A stretch of 64,000 nt of DNA from JALORV01 sp963724365. GTDB taxonomy: Bacteria; Pseudomonadota; Gammaproteobacteria; Burkholderiales; Burkholderiaceae_F. Positions 35,530-46,955 of the stretch are shown here, piece after piece. Under the pieces are notes generated by a model. That model saw only the letters and a list, made by a program, of their open reading frames with translations. It searched no databases and was not told the origin of the DNA. Numbering within the stretch: position 1 is the first letter of the stretch; each line of letters opens with the position of its first letter. The stretch spans positions 1-64,000 of the forward strand of contig CAVRUR010000008.1 of the NCBI GenBank assembly GCA_963724365.1, read 5' to 3'. Position numbers and translations under genes: made by a program.

Positions 35530-36213
35530 TCAGGGTCCGGCCAAGGGGCCGGCGCGCTGCTCCATCAGCAGCGTCTCGATGTCGTTGATCATCATCGCCG
35601 GGTGCAGGTAGTCGAGCGCATAGATCTCGCGTACGACGCCGTCACGATCGATCAGGAAGAGCTTGAGCATGTGATTGATCGTGCGCATCGGCCGGCCGCT
35701 CGCGTCCTTTTCGACGCGCACGTCCTGGCCGAAGTCCTCGAGCAGCGGCACCAGTTCGGCCATGTTGCGCGCAGTCAGGAACTCCCAGGCCAGGCCGGAG
35801 TCGGCCTTGAGGCCACCGCCGTAGCGCCTCAGGACGTCAGGCGTGTCGTGGGTCGGGTCGAAGCTGATGCTGACGAAGCGCACGCTGCCCGCATGCCCGC
35901 GCCGCGTCAACTCGTCGCGCAGCCCGACCATTGTTCGGTAGGCAAACGGGCAACCCCATTCGTCGACGCAGTAGGTGTAGAAGAACGTGAGCAGCGTGAC
36001 CTTGCCACGCGTGAGCGTGCCGAGCCGGCGCTGGCGGTCACGCGCATCGCGCAGCAGCGCATCGGGCACGCGCTGGATGCGCTGCAACTGGTAGGTGCCC
36101 GGCGCCGGCGGCACGAACTCCATGCTCGGCGCGTGCGCCTGCATCGGATCGGCGGCGGCCCATGCTGCGCCGGCGGCCACGCCGAGAGCGAGTGCGATGG
36201 CGGTCGCACGCAT
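35530..36213 (-). CDS. SCO1/SenC/PrrC-type copper/thiol protein
   Basis: A 227-residue exported protein with a signal peptide (AIALALGVAAGAAWAAA) and a thioredoxin fold. The copper-binding cysteines are C82 and C88 in YTYCVDEWGCPFAYRTM, a CX5C spacing where most SCO proteins have CX3C. The distal histidine is H181 in TINHMLKLFLID. RFVSISFDPTHDTPDVLRRY is the conserved SCO segment. It follows the selenium-binding/methanethiol oxidase gene by 24 bases and is surely co-transcribed. In methylotrophs such a SCO1 homologue is coded beside mtoX and is thought to supply copper, which fits here. The wider cysteine spacing is an oddity worth checking. Confidence 0.85.
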   Translation of the reverse strand: MRATAIALALGVAAGAAWAAADPMQAHAPSMEFVPPAPGTYQLQRIQRVPDALLRDARDRQRRLGTLTRGKVTLLTFFYTYCVDEWGCPFAYRTMVGLRDELTRRGHAGSVRFVSISFDPTHDTPDVLRRYGGGLKADSGLAWEFLTARNMAELVPLLEDFGQDVRVEKDASGRPMRTINHMLKLFLIDRDGVVREIYALDYLHPAMMINDIETLLMEQRAGPLAGP

Positions 36214-36237
36214 CCCGTGTTGTTCCGCCGTTGCGGC

Positions 36238-37500
36238 TCAGCTGAACTTCATGTGGTGCGCACGGCCGAGCTTCTCCTTGGTGAAGTCCACCTCGAAGAT
36301 CGGCTGCAGCTCCTTGCCGTCCCAGCGGAACGCGCGCAGGAACTGCTCGTTGTCCGCGCCGCCCTTGTCCCAGCGCTCCAGCAGGCTCGACGTGATGTAA
36401 ACGCGGTTGCCGTCCCAGCTCTGCGAAATCATGTTGACCTGCTTGCCGGTCTGTTTGGCGTAGGTCTGTTTCGGCTGCTCGGGATTGGTGAGATCGAAGT
36501 AGCGGGTCATGCCGTCGGAGAAAGTGTTGACCCACAGCCCCTTCGCGTCGGCGCGGATTGAGATGTCCACCGGCAGCGGGATCTTGGCTGGATCACCGAT
36601 CGTGCCGACTTCCTTCGCCTGCCACTTGCCAGCAGCGTCCTGCTTGACCAACCAGAGCTTCGAGGTCAGTGCGGTCGCCGTGATCGCCCAGTTGTCCTTG
36701 GGCACCAGCGACCAGCGGATCTCGAGCGGCGCACCTGGCACGGAGAAGATCTGCTGCGGCTTCATCGCCTTCAGGTCCCACAGCACCATTGTGTTGCCGA
36801 AGCGCTTCATAGCCGCGGCGTCACTGACCACATCGCCGAGCGGGCGGCGATAGTTGTCGATGCCGGTGAAGCTCGAGGTCAGCAGCGCATTCTTCGACGG
36901 ATTGATCGCCACGTCATAGCCGTAACCGTCGCCCTTCACGCCGCCGATCTCGCCGGTGGGAAGGTCGTACTTGGCGACGAACTCACCCTTGTTGTTGTAG
37001 ACGACCATGCCGGTTTGGCCGCCGCTGTCCTTGGCGTTGGACAGCGTGCCGATAAGCATCCGTCCGGGCATCGCGTAGAACGTGTGCGGACCCACGTAGC
37101 CGGACTTCGCGCCGAGGTCGCTAATCGTCTTCACCAGCTTCGGCTTGGAGGGACTGGTACCGACGTCGAACACGTAGATCTGGTTGTTACTCAGGCCGCC
37201 AGCCCACAGATAGCGCCGGTCATCGGTAAAACCCATGTGGTGGGCTTCGCCGCGCGCGCCAACTGACACGCTGCTCACCACTTTGCCAAAGGACTTCGAC
37301 TTCGGATTGACGTCGATCGTTACCAGCTTGTCGAAACCGTCGCCCAGGCCTTCGACGCCGAGCGTCCAGACATGGACGTAGGCCTCCTGGCCCTTGATCA
37401 GCTTGGACATGTACGGCGAATTGCAGGTCTCGTCGGCGGTGGCATTAAATGCCAGCGACGCCCCGATCAACCCCACCAGCAGCCACTTCCTCGTGTTCAT
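36238..37500 (-). CDS. mtoX: Selenium-binding protein/methanethiol oxidase (SBP56, MtoX) family
   Basis: A 420-residue protein of the SBP56 family, which in bacteria includes periplasmic methanethiol oxidase (methanethiol to formaldehyde, hydrogen sulfide and peroxide). The start at 37500 follows AGGAGAGC and gives a signal peptide (MNTRKWLLVGLIGASLAFNA). The mature protein begins DETCNSP and contains EAHHMGFTDDRRYLWAGGLS, VGPHTFYAMPGRMLIGTLSN, GYGYDVAINPSKNALLTSSF, the metal-ligand-like histidine motifs, and the end LGRAHHMKFS. It is coded with a SCO-type protein downstream, as in known mtoX loci. A MauG-like gene, often present too, is not seen. The export signal supports the oxidase over a cytosolic selenium carrier. 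Confidence 0.85.
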   Translation of the reverse strand: MNTRKWLLVGLIGASLAFNATADETCNSPYMSKLIKGQEAYVHVWTLGVEGLGDGFDKLVTIDVNPKSKSFGKVVSSVSVGARGEAHHMGFTDDRRYLWAGGLSNNQIYVFDVGTSPSKPKLVKTISDLGAKSGYVGPHTFYAMPGRMLIGTLSNAKDSGGQTGMVVYNNKGEFVAKYDLPTGEIGGVKGDGYGYDVAINPSKNALLTSSFTGIDNYRRPLGDVVSDAAAMKRFGNTMVLWDLKAMKPQQIFSVPGAPLEIRWSLVPKDNWAITATALTSKLWLVKQDAAGKWQAKEVGTIGDPAKIPLPVDISIRADAKGLWVNTFSDGMTRYFDLTNPEQPKQTYAKQTGKQVNMISQSWDGNRVYITSSLLERWDKGGADNEQFLRAFRWDGKELQPIFEVDFTKEKLGRAHHMKFS

Positions 37501-37726
37501 GGCGCTCTCCTCGTTTTGGCCGAACTCTGATCGTCCCATCGGGGCCATCCTCGGTCCCCAAGTGCGACGAAAACTACTCTGCAAGCCACCCGCAGCAATC
37601 CCGCGGTTTAGTCGGAGGCGGGTTCACTGCCAATCGGGGTCACCCTGCACTCTCGTTGTGCGCTGCGCGCCAAGCTTGCGGCGGCACCACCTCACGCGTC
37701 AGGCCGGTGAGCATTCCATTCCGGAC

Positions 37727-38916
37727 TTAACGACCGAACCAGGTCAGGAACCCTTGGACGATCAGCGCATTGGCCGTATCGGTGAACAGCGATGCCGCAA
37801 GCGTGATCACGAGAAATGCTCTGGGCGCATCGCCGTACTTGAGCACCAGCCGCTTCATCGCGGCGAGTCCGACCGGCATTGCACCGAGGCCGAAGCCGAC
37901 GAAGCCGGCGGCGCCGATCGCACCATCACGGCCCTTGAGGAGCGGATACACCAGCAACGCGGCAATCAGCGTTGTCAGCACGATCTGGGTGAGTACCGCC
38001 ACCGCAATCAGACCCACGGCGTCACCGACGGCCGCGAGCTGCAGGCCCAACATCGCGATCGCGAGGAACACGCGCAGTGCCAGAGTCCCGATCAGGTCGG
38101 CCCCGACGAGGTCGAGACGGATGCGTGCCAGGTCCGCGACATTGGTCACGATCACGGCGGCGAGCAGCACGGCAAGGAACGCCGGGATCGTCACGCCGAG
38201 CACTTCGCCGACGATCGGGCGTGCAGCCAGGCCGAGGCCGATGCTCAATGCGAGCCAGAGCAGCACGGTGATCCAGCGATCCGAGTCGAACGGACCTTGC
38301 GGCCAGTCGGGCTCGGACTCGACCGGCGCGACACTCCTGGTCCGGCGCACGGGCCGCATGTTCGGCGAGGCGCGTCCCGACAATCCCGGAGACGATCGCC
38401 CCGGACACGAGCCCGAACGTCGCGCAGACCATGCCAATTTCGAGCGCGTGCGGCAGGTTGGCGGCCTGCTCGGCCTCGGCCCACGCGACCGTGGTGCCGT
38501 GACCCCCGAGAAAGGGCACGCTGCCCAGGAAGACCCCCAGCGCCGCGGGACGCCCGAACGCACTCGCGATGGCGACGCCGATCGCCGACTGCGCGATGGC
38601 GAGGACCGCGATCAGCACGCACAGCAATGCCACCGCTCCACCGCCACGCGACAGAGCGCCGGAACTTGGCCGTCAGTCCGAGCGACGCGAAGAAGATCAG
38701 CAATAGCGCGTTGCGCAAGGTGTCGCCGAAGGTCACCTTGAAGCCGGCGATTCCGCCGATGACCGCGAGCAGGATCGCGATCAGCAGGCCGCCCGTGACG
38801 GCCGGCGGAATGCTGTACTCCGCCAGCACCGGCACCCAACGGTTGATGCGCACGCCCAGCAGGATGGTCGCCAGGGCCGCGATGCCGGTCCACAGTTCAT
38901 TCAGCGCGATCGTCAT
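37727..38916 (-). CDS. gltS: Sodium/glutamate symporter GltS, two frame breaks
   Basis: A GltS-type symporter of about 400 residues. The first frame from 38916 gives MTIALNELWTGIAALATILL and SIPPAVTGGLLIAILLAVIG, KVTFGDTLRNALLLIFFASL. A break at about 38640 leads into IAVLAIAQSAIGVAIASAFG, and GSVPFLGGHGTTVAWAE, the conserved GGHGT substrate motif. A second break at about 38345 leads to the C-terminal half with FVGFGLGAMPVGLAAMKRLV, the second GxGxxPVG motif, and TDTANALIVQGFLTWFGR. Each break needs one base. The gene lies alone between mtoX and katG. Confidence 0.85.
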
Positions 38917-39269
38917 CGTCTTTAGCGCCTCAGGAGGGCAAAGGCGTCATTATCGGCAAAGTCGTCGGGTACCTGGTGCTGGCGCCACGAACCGCGACGA
39001 CTCGATTCAATCCGGATGACGGATGGCTGTGAAGGCAGCGAAAAGACGGCCTGGAATTTCAGGTTGCGGCATGGAGTCGGCGTGACTGCGGCTCCATCGT
39101 TGGCACGTACGCATTGGCAAGCTCCCTTGCCCTTGAAGCCAGTCAGCCTGGCCCGGACGAATGCCGCCATTGACCGGCTGGGTCTTGCGCAGCCGCGATC
39201 TGGTCCGGGACAACCCGATGCCAGCTCGCGGCTATGCGAGGCAGGACTCTTCAGTCCCTTGCTTCGAGT
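38917..39269. other. Intergenic stretch between gltS and katG
   Basis: About 350 bases between the gltS start and the katG stop. I see no frame with coding character, no strong hairpin with a T tract and no repeat. It presumably holds the gltS promoter. Confidence 0.35.
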
Positions 39270-41468
<2,199 letters not shown>

Positions 41469-41603
41469 GGTTCTCTCCGTTACTTGACTGCGCTTGACTG
41501 CACGACCCAGTCTAGGGATTGGGTGTCATTCGAACAAATTGGTTTTGGCAATGCGATCGATAGTGTCGACCGGCGAACTTGCGAAACCTATCTCTGGAAC
41601 CGC

Positions 41604-42779
41604 TCAGGGCCGACGCCGGCCGCGCACTGCCAGCGCCAACAGCCCCGCCACCAGACCCCAGAAGGCCGATCCAATCGAAAAAAGCGTCACGCCCGACGCG
41701 GTCGCGACAAACGTGATCACGGCAGCATCGCGCGTCGATTCTTCCTTCAGTGCCGCCGCCAGGCCGTTGCCTATGGTTCCCAGCAGCGCCAGGCCCGCGA
41801 TCGCCTGCACCAGCTCGCGCGGAAACGCGGCAAACAGACCCGCCACCGCCCCGCCGAACAATCCGATCAACAGATAGAACACACCGGCGGACACGGCCGC
41901 CGTGTAGCGACGTGCGGGATCGTGGTGTGCGTCATGTCCCATGCAGATCGCTGCGGTGATGGCCGCGAGGTTGAATGTGTAGCCGCCGAAAGGCGCCAGC
42001 AGTGTTGTTGCCACACCCGTCGTCGTGATGATCGGCGACACCGGTGGCGTGTATCCGTGCGCCTGAAGCGTCGCCACACCGGGCACATTCTGTGAAGCCA
42101 TCGTGACGACGAGCAGTGGCAACGCGACACCGATGGCGGCCGCCCATGACAGTTCCGGCGCAACGAACTCCGGCCGCGTGAGCCCCGTCGGCCACTCGAG
42201 CTCAGCGAACAATCCAAGCGCGCCGGCGATCGATGCGCCGACGGCGAACGCGACCGGCACGGCAAAGCGCGGCCAGACGCGTCGTCCGACCAGGTACGTT
42301 GCGAACATGGCGAACACGAGGGCAAACTGGCTCTTCATCGCGCCGAAAGCGTCGAGCCCGAAGCGCAGCAGCACACCCGCCAGCATCGCCGCCGCCAGGG
42401 CCGCCGGCAGCTGCTTCATCAGTCGATCGAAGGCGCCGCTGAGCCCGATCGCAACGATCGCAAGCCCGGTCAGCACGAATGCACCGACGATCTCGGCCAT
42501 CGGCAGGCCGCCGACGCCGGTGATCAGCAGTGCGGCGCCCGGCGTCGACCAGGCGGTGAGCACCGGCATCCGGTAGCGCAACGACAGCACGATCGTCGTG
42601 AGCCCCATGCCGAGTCCGAGCGCCCACATCCACGACGCCGTCTGCGCCGGCGTCGCGCCTGCCGCGCGCGCCGCCTCGAACACGATCACCGCCGAACTGG
42701 TGTATCCGACCAGCACCGCGACGAAGCCTGCTACCACTGCACTGAACGAAAACTCGCGCACGCCGCGAGCGTATCGCAC
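41604..42779 (-). CDS. benE: BenE family benzoate/proton symporter-like transporter
   Basis: An inner membrane protein of 391 residues with about twelve hydrophobic segments. The N-terminus reads FSAVVAGFVAVLVGYTSSAV, and the family motifs MPVLTAWSTPGAALLIT and ITAAICMGHDAHHDPARRYT are clear, the last being the conserved MGxxAHxDPxRRY of BenE. No benzoate degradation genes are near, so the substrate may be another aromatic acid. It ends at 41604, about 135 bases upstream of katG on the same strand. Intact frame. Confidence 0.88.
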   Translation of the reverse strand: MRYARGVREFSFSAVVAGFVAVLVGYTSSAVIVFEAARAAGATPAQTASWMWALGLGMGLTTIVLSLRYRMPVLTAWSTPGAALLITGVGGLPMAEIVGAFVLTGLAIVAIGLSGAFDRLMKQLPAALAAAMLAGVLLRFGLDAFGAMKSQFALVFAMFATYLVGRRVWPRFAVPVAFAVGASIAGALGLFAELEWPTGLTRPEFVAPELSWAAAIGVALPLLVVTMASQNVPGVATLQAHGYTPPVSPIITTTGVATTLLAPFGGYTFNLAAITAAICMGHDAHHDPARRYTAAVSAGVFYLLIGLFGGAVAGLFAAFPRELVQAIAGLALLGTIGNGLAAALKEESTRDAAVITFVATASGVTLFSIGSAFWGLVAGLLALAVRGRRRP

Positions 42780-42906
42780 GCCATGCGCGAGATGGCGCTC
42801 ATCGATTGCTGCGTCGGCTGGCGGATCGCCGCTTTCGAGAAATACGATGGCGACCGTGCAACAAGGCCAGACGAATTCCTGGCCTGTAGCACAGCAGATC
42901 CTCAGT

Positions 42907-43377
42907 TCACTTCAACCGGCGCGGGACGTTGACAACGGACTCGAGCCAGTCACCGTCCCGTCGATACACAACGTATGGCCGGCGGCCGCTCCACTCGACC
43001 ACGAGCACGCGCGGTCCGGCAGGCGGCCACAGTTCGAGAGTCACTCGCAGCCCGGCGTCACGATGGGCGGTGTCTCGCGTCGGCGAGCGGGATATGACCA
43101 CCTGCAGATCGTTGAGCCGGAAATGGCGCACCTCGACCTGGTCCTCGACATCCTGAAACGCGGTCTCCACCATCGGCCACAGGGACTGGGCAAGAAACTG
43201 CTGCAGGCCGTCGACCTTTGCACGGGACCGTCGGGGCGGCACGGCTGCGGACGTCGTCGATCGAGCACTCGCGACACGATGACCCGCACCGCCGTCCCGT
43301 GGCGGCGGCAGCCGTAGCGTTGATCGCAACTGGAGCAGACCCTTACGCACCGAACCCATACTTTTGCCGCGCGCCAC
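42907..43377 (-). CDS. Hypothetical protein, about 156 residues
   Basis: A soluble protein with an arginine-rich N-terminus (RKGLLQLRSTLRLPPPRD) and a C-terminal beta-rich half: FLAQSLWPMVETAFQDVEDQ, VEVRHFRLNDLQVVISRSPT and YVVYRRDGDWLESVVN. No signal peptide or membrane segment. No family is recognised. The coding look is better in the second half, so the real start may lie later. It sits between benE and a divergent membrane protein gene. Confidence 0.45.
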   Translation of the reverse strand: MARGKSMGSVRKGLLQLRSTLRLPPPRDGGAGHRVASARSTTSAAVPPRRSRAKVDGLQQFLAQSLWPMVETAFQDVEDQVEVRHFRLNDLQVVISRSPTRDTAHRDAGLRVTLELWPPAGPRVLVVEWSGRRPYVVYRRDGDWLESVVNVPRRLK

Positions 43378-43725
43378 GATGTCGACAACCGGAATTTCAT
43401 CGGTTCACCGTCGCCTTGCCCATCATCCGTTGGGGTGGCTGCGTTGGAGCAGCAGGCCACGTCAAGTAGCGGGCGTGGTGCCGCCCGCCGCGGAAACCCG
43501 GCCCCTGATCCGCACTTCTCAAAGTTCTCGCCATTGCCGGCCAAAGCAGACATCATGGAAGTGCGAGCCGCGCCGCCTTCACACCGTTGCACGACCCATG
43601 ATCCATTTAAGGTCGCCCGAGCGAAGCGAATTGCCTGGGTCCGCAAACGGCGCACCATGCACGCAGGTCGCTGCATTTCATGTGGACTGCAACCATTTCA
43701 AGCACAAGCCCCGGAGGAAGCCATC
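43378..43725. promoter_or_regulatory. Upstream region and strong ribosome binding site of a membrane protein gene
   Basis: About 350 bases between divergent genes. No frame with coding character was accepted. GGAGGAAG at 43713-43720, six bases before a GTG at 43726, is a textbook ribosome binding site and settles the start of the next gene in preference to the much longer open frame reaching back to 43435. Confidence 0.6.
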
Positions 43726-44232
43726 GTGACGTCCGCAGAATCTGACTTCCTCCTCAGCCTCGCAGCACTCTCGTTGTCGTTCGTCGGTTTCTCGGTGGTC
43801 GTGGTCACTCTTCGAAGCGCGCTCCGCGGCGAGATCTCCGATCGACACCTCCGCCTGGTGCGGCTTTATATCGAAGGAGGGCTCCTGGTAACCGCGCTGG
43901 CATTGATGCCCACGCTCCTGAACCTCCTTCACATCTCCGACTCCGTCATTTGGCCGGTGGCCAGCGCAGCCGCCGCGGCCATCTTCACTTACTTGCTACT
44001 GAGCCAGTTTCGCCGGCGCCGCGCGATCGAGCCGGGCCCGTTTCCGGCCTGGGTCATCGTCGTTTACGCGATTTCGCTCGTCGCCGTCGTCGGTCTCTGG
44101 CTCAATGCTGCCGGGATTCCATTTCGGCCGAGCGTCGGCCCCTACGCCGTGACACTGACGTGGGCCCTTTTTGTCTTTGGATTCATCTTTGTCCGCACGA
44201 TCGACATCTTCCTGCACCGCCCTCAACCCTGA
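43726..44232 (+). CDS. Small multi-pass membrane protein of unknown function
   Basis: A 168-residue protein from the GTG at 43726. The hydrophobic stretches are FLLSLAALSLSFVGFSVVVV, EGGLLVTALALMPTLLNLL, VIWPVASAAAAAIFTYLLL, WVIVVYAISLVAVVGLWLNA and VTLTWALFVFGFIFV: five helices. Between them are short polar loops (RSALRGEISDRHLRLVRLY). Proteins of this shape occur in many proteobacteria as hypothetical proteins. No partner is obvious. It is followed by a GNAT gene on the same strand. Confidence 0.7.
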   Translation: MTSAESDFLLSLAALSLSFVGFSVVVVTLRSALRGEISDRHLRLVRLYIEGGLLVTALALMPTLLNLLHISDSVIWPVASAAAAAIFTYLLLSQFRRRRAIEPGPFPAWVIVVYAISLVAVVGLWLNAAGIPFRPSVGPYAVTLTWALFVFGFIFVRTIDIFLHRPQP

Positions 44233-44346
44233 TGCCGTCAACAGCGATCGCGGTTATCCGCAAGGTGACTGCGCCCTACAGACCGGGCGTGGCCGAACGG
44301 ATGACAGCGCCAGCCCGACCGGGGGCGAGGCGTCGCGGTCGTAGCG

Positions 44347-44826
44347 ATGCCTGATGAGACGGCAGTGAAAGCAGCCTTCGTACTGCGCCCCGCGACATCG
44401 GTCGACGCACGTGCGGTCGCCGAGGTACTGATCCGGTCGCGTGCCGAGTACCTGCCGTTCGCACCGTCGGCCCACCCTCCCGACGACGTGCGCGCCTGGG
44501 TTGCCAACCAGTTGGTGCCGACGGGTGGCGTTACCGTGGCGGAACATCAAGGCGACGTCGTCGGCGTCGTGGCGACCTCCCACCTCGACGGCGTCTCCTG
44601 GATCGATCAGATGTACGTGCGGCCAGGATGGGTTGGCCGAGGCGTGGGAACACAATTGCTGGAGCACGCCCATCGGCAGCTACTTCGGCCGATTCGCCTC
44701 TACACGTTTCAGGCGAATGCTGGAGCGCGCCGATTCTATGAGCGGCACGGCTACCGAACGATTGAATTCTCGGATGGCCAGACCAATGAGGAACGTTGTC
44801 CCGACGTGCTTTACGAACTGAATTGA
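44347..44826 (+). CDS. GNAT-family N-acetyltransferase
   Basis: A 159-residue acetyltransferase with all GNAT motifs: N-terminal LRPATSVDARAVAEVLIRSR, acetyl-CoA loop RPGWVGRGVGTQLLEHAHRQ (the RGxGxxL pattern), and the late YTFQANAGARRFYERHGYRT. The end ERCPDVLYELN is typical of small-molecule or peptide acetylating GNATs. The substrate is unknown. The 96-base gap to the CHASE2 gene leaves open whether they are co-transcribed. Confidence 0.85.
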   Translation: MPDETAVKAAFVLRPATSVDARAVAEVLIRSRAEYLPFAPSAHPPDDVRAWVANQLVPTGGVTVAEHQGDVVGVVATSHLDGVSWIDQMYVRPGWVGRGVGTQLLEHAHRQLLRPIRLYTFQANAGARRFYERHGYRTIEFSDGQTNEERCPDVLYELN

Positions 44827-44922
44827 GCGAGGGAAGCCCGGGCTCAACGCTGTGGGACGCTTCTCGTTGCGCCCCATCCACTTTAGAGTTGGCGGCGTCG
44901 CCGCCGCACTCGAGGTCAAGAA

Positions 44923-46482
44923 ATGCAGGGCAGTCAGCAGGCGCATGAGCAGGGTCGGGGTGGGCTGCTCAGCCATTTCATTCAGCACATGCGCGATGAC
45001 TGGCCTGCCACTGTTTTCGTGGCAGCTCTCTTTGCGATCCTGGACAGCCATGTCGGATGGCTGGACGCGATCAACGGTCACGCGTTCGTCGCCATCGGAA
45101 ATCTCGCCGGGATACCGCAGGAAAGTGGCGCAGCGAAAGCCAAGGCACTGGTCGTGGTTATCGACCAGGCCGCGGCCGAATCGAGATACCTGGACCGTTC
45201 ACCACTCGACCGCTGCCAGCTGCTGGCCGATCTCGGCGCGGTCTATTCGGCGATGGACCGGCGCAATCAGCAGCGCGATGCCGTGCGCGCGAAGTCACCG
45301 ACGTCCTCCGCCCAGCGCCTGGACCTGCTCGTGGTCGATCTCGACTTGTCACCCGCGCCGTGGCTCGCGACCGACGAGGGAAAGAAGACGGCAGAAGCTC
45401 AGTGCGAACGCGACCTGCACCGGATGATTGCGCAGGCGCACAGTCAATGGCGCATCCGCACGGTGCTGATGAACCCGTTCGAGTCGGTCGATACCGGGGT
45501 CATGGCATCGAAAGCCACCTGGAAGAAGGACATGGAAGGCTCTTCCGTGACCTTCGGACGCGCTGTCCTGCCAGTCGAGTACGGACTGGTGATCAAGCAG
45601 TACTGTGCACCGGACGCGATGGCGGTGACCGCGTATGACCTGTGGACGCAACGCAAGCGGGCCAACAACGAAGCGCACGAGGTCAACGAGTGCATCGAGA
45701 CGTCGAGGGATGCGACACGGAATCCCAAGGGCGCGTCCCAGCACATCGATCCACGGCGCTACCTTTCCGGCGTGGTCCCGGTCGCCGCGAGCGCGCAGCC
45801 CGGGTTCAGTGGCCAGCTCGATCGCGCGCTCGGAACCGATCCGTCGGCGAACACAGCCGCCGGCGGAGCCGACTTTCAGGCGGTGTTCTTCGGCGCTGCG
45901 TATGGCGAAGGCGACACGTTTGTCACGCCGCTGGGCGAGCTCTACGGCGTCGAGATTCACGCGGCGAGTTTCCTGTCTTTCCTCGATCCGCTCAGTGCCG
46001 ACAACCTCCTGGCCGAACTGCTGGCGGACATCGTCTTCGGTTTCGTCTTTGGATTTGTGATCGCATTTTTCTGGGAGCAGTACTTCAGGTTGAGGCTGAG
46101 CGACAATTCCGACCGCCGCCTGATCGCACCGGTCGTGCTGGGCGGTCTGGGCGTCTCCGTGGCGCTCGTCGCCTTCGTGCTGACCATCGTCTCGTGGCTG
46201 CTGCTCGCCCGCTTCGGCATCTGGTCGTCGCCCATTCCAATGGCGATAGGCATGCTGATCGAAAGCTTCGTGTCCGGCTCGGTGGCCCAGGGGATTCGCG
46301 AAGCCGACAGCCTCAAGGGTGGCGGCCGACCCTCGCGGCAGACTTTCCGGGAGAGCGCCAAGAAGTTCTTCGGCGGGTCTATAGTCAGTTTGTCGCGGAA
46401 GGGAAAACCACTGTCGGCGGCGCTGCTGACTTTGCGGCTGGGAGTGTGGGTGACCGTGGTCGCGGTGGCGTTCTTGCGCTAG
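44923..46482 (+). CDS. CHASE2-domain membrane protein without a catalytic output domain
   Basis: A 519-residue inner membrane protein. Helix 1 (about 27-44, ATVFVAALFAILDSHVGW) is followed by an extracytoplasmic CHASE2-like region: ALVVVIDQAAAESRYLDRSP (76-94), LDLLVVDLDLS (133-143), RIRTVLMNPFES and the closing YGVEIHAASFLSFLDP (341-356), the family's typical last strand before the next helix. Helices follow at about 364-384, 402-428, 432-450 and 497-517. CHASE2 sensors normally end in a cyclase, kinase or GGDEF; here only short cytoplasmic loops exist. The next gene starts 14 bases downstream, then an M48 peptidase. The three are likely one operon and may act together at the cell envelope. 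The architecture is visible; the function is inferred. Confidence 0.7.
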   Translation: MQGSQQAHEQGRGGLLSHFIQHMRDDWPATVFVAALFAILDSHVGWLDAINGHAFVAIGNLAGIPQESGAAKAKALVVVIDQAAAESRYLDRSPLDRCQLLADLGAVYSAMDRRNQQRDAVRAKSPTSSAQRLDLLVVDLDLSPAPWLATDEGKKTAEAQCERDLHRMIAQAHSQWRIRTVLMNPFESVDTGVMASKATWKKDMEGSSVTFGRAVLPVEYGLVIKQYCAPDAMAVTAYDLWTQRKRANNEAHEVNECIETSRDATRNPKGASQHIDPRRYLSGVVPVAASAQPGFSGQLDRALGTDPSANTAAGGADFQAVFFGAAYGEGDTFVTPLGELYGVEIHAASFLSFLDPLSADNLLAELLADIVFGFVFGFVIAFFWEQYFRLRLSDNSDRRLIAPVVLGGLGVSVALVAFVLTIVSWLLLARFGIWSSPIPMAIGMLIESFVSGSVAQGIREADSLKGGGRPSRQTFRESAKKFFGGSIVSLSRKGKPLSAALLTLRLGVWVTVVAVAFLR

Positions 46483-46496
46483 GAGCAGAGGCGGGG

Positions 46497-46934
46497 ATGA
46501 AGCGGCTTTTCGTGCTGGTGGCATGGGTCGTGTCGTCGTGGTCATGGTCACCATCGGCCGACGCCCAGAACTGTCGCGGCCTGCTGGACATTCCGGCAAC
46601 GGCATCCTCAGCGCTCACGGCATTCATCAAGAGTCTCTCCGATACAAACGCCGCCTGCGGTTCGGTCAAGGTCGTGCTGAGCCGCGTCGTCAGCCGTGAA
46701 AAGACCGGCGGTCGCAAGCTCGAGCCGGATAAGCCCCTGGATGTCAGGAAGGCGCAGGCCAATCTGGACGCCGCCCTCAGGGATCCGGAGATCAAGGCAC
46801 GCGTCGCCAAGGCGCGGGTGGAGATCAAGGACGAGAACGTGCTGCTCGCGTACGAGGCCGCAGTCTTCGATGAAGAAGGCTATTACGACGCGCGTGACTT
46901 GAAGATCCAGCAGCTGCAGCAACGACTCAACTGA
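46497..46934 (+). CDS. Small exported protein of the CHASE2-M48 unit
   Basis: A 145-residue protein starting at the ATG at 46497 with AGGAGCAGAGG before it. The signal peptide is MKRLFVLVAWVVSSWSWSPS, ADAQNC, so a free cysteine follows the cleavage region (C21-C25 area) and another lies at NAACGSVK. The mature part is helical and charged (DVRKAQANLDAALRDPEIKA, YEAAVFDEEGYYDARDLKIQ) with a coiled-coil-like end QQLQQRLN. No family is recognised. Spacing of 14 bases to the CHASE2 gene and 21 bases to the peptidase gene supports joint expression. It may be a regulator or substrate of the peptidase. Confidence 0.65.
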   Translation: MKRLFVLVAWVVSSWSWSPSADAQNCRGLLDIPATASSALTAFIKSLSDTNAACGSVKVVLSRVVSREKTGGRKLEPDKPLDVRKAQANLDAALRDPEIKARVAKARVEIKDENVLLAYEAAVFDEEGYYDARDLKIQQLQQRLN

Positions 46935-46955
46935 GTCGAGCACGCAAGCGGGCCG

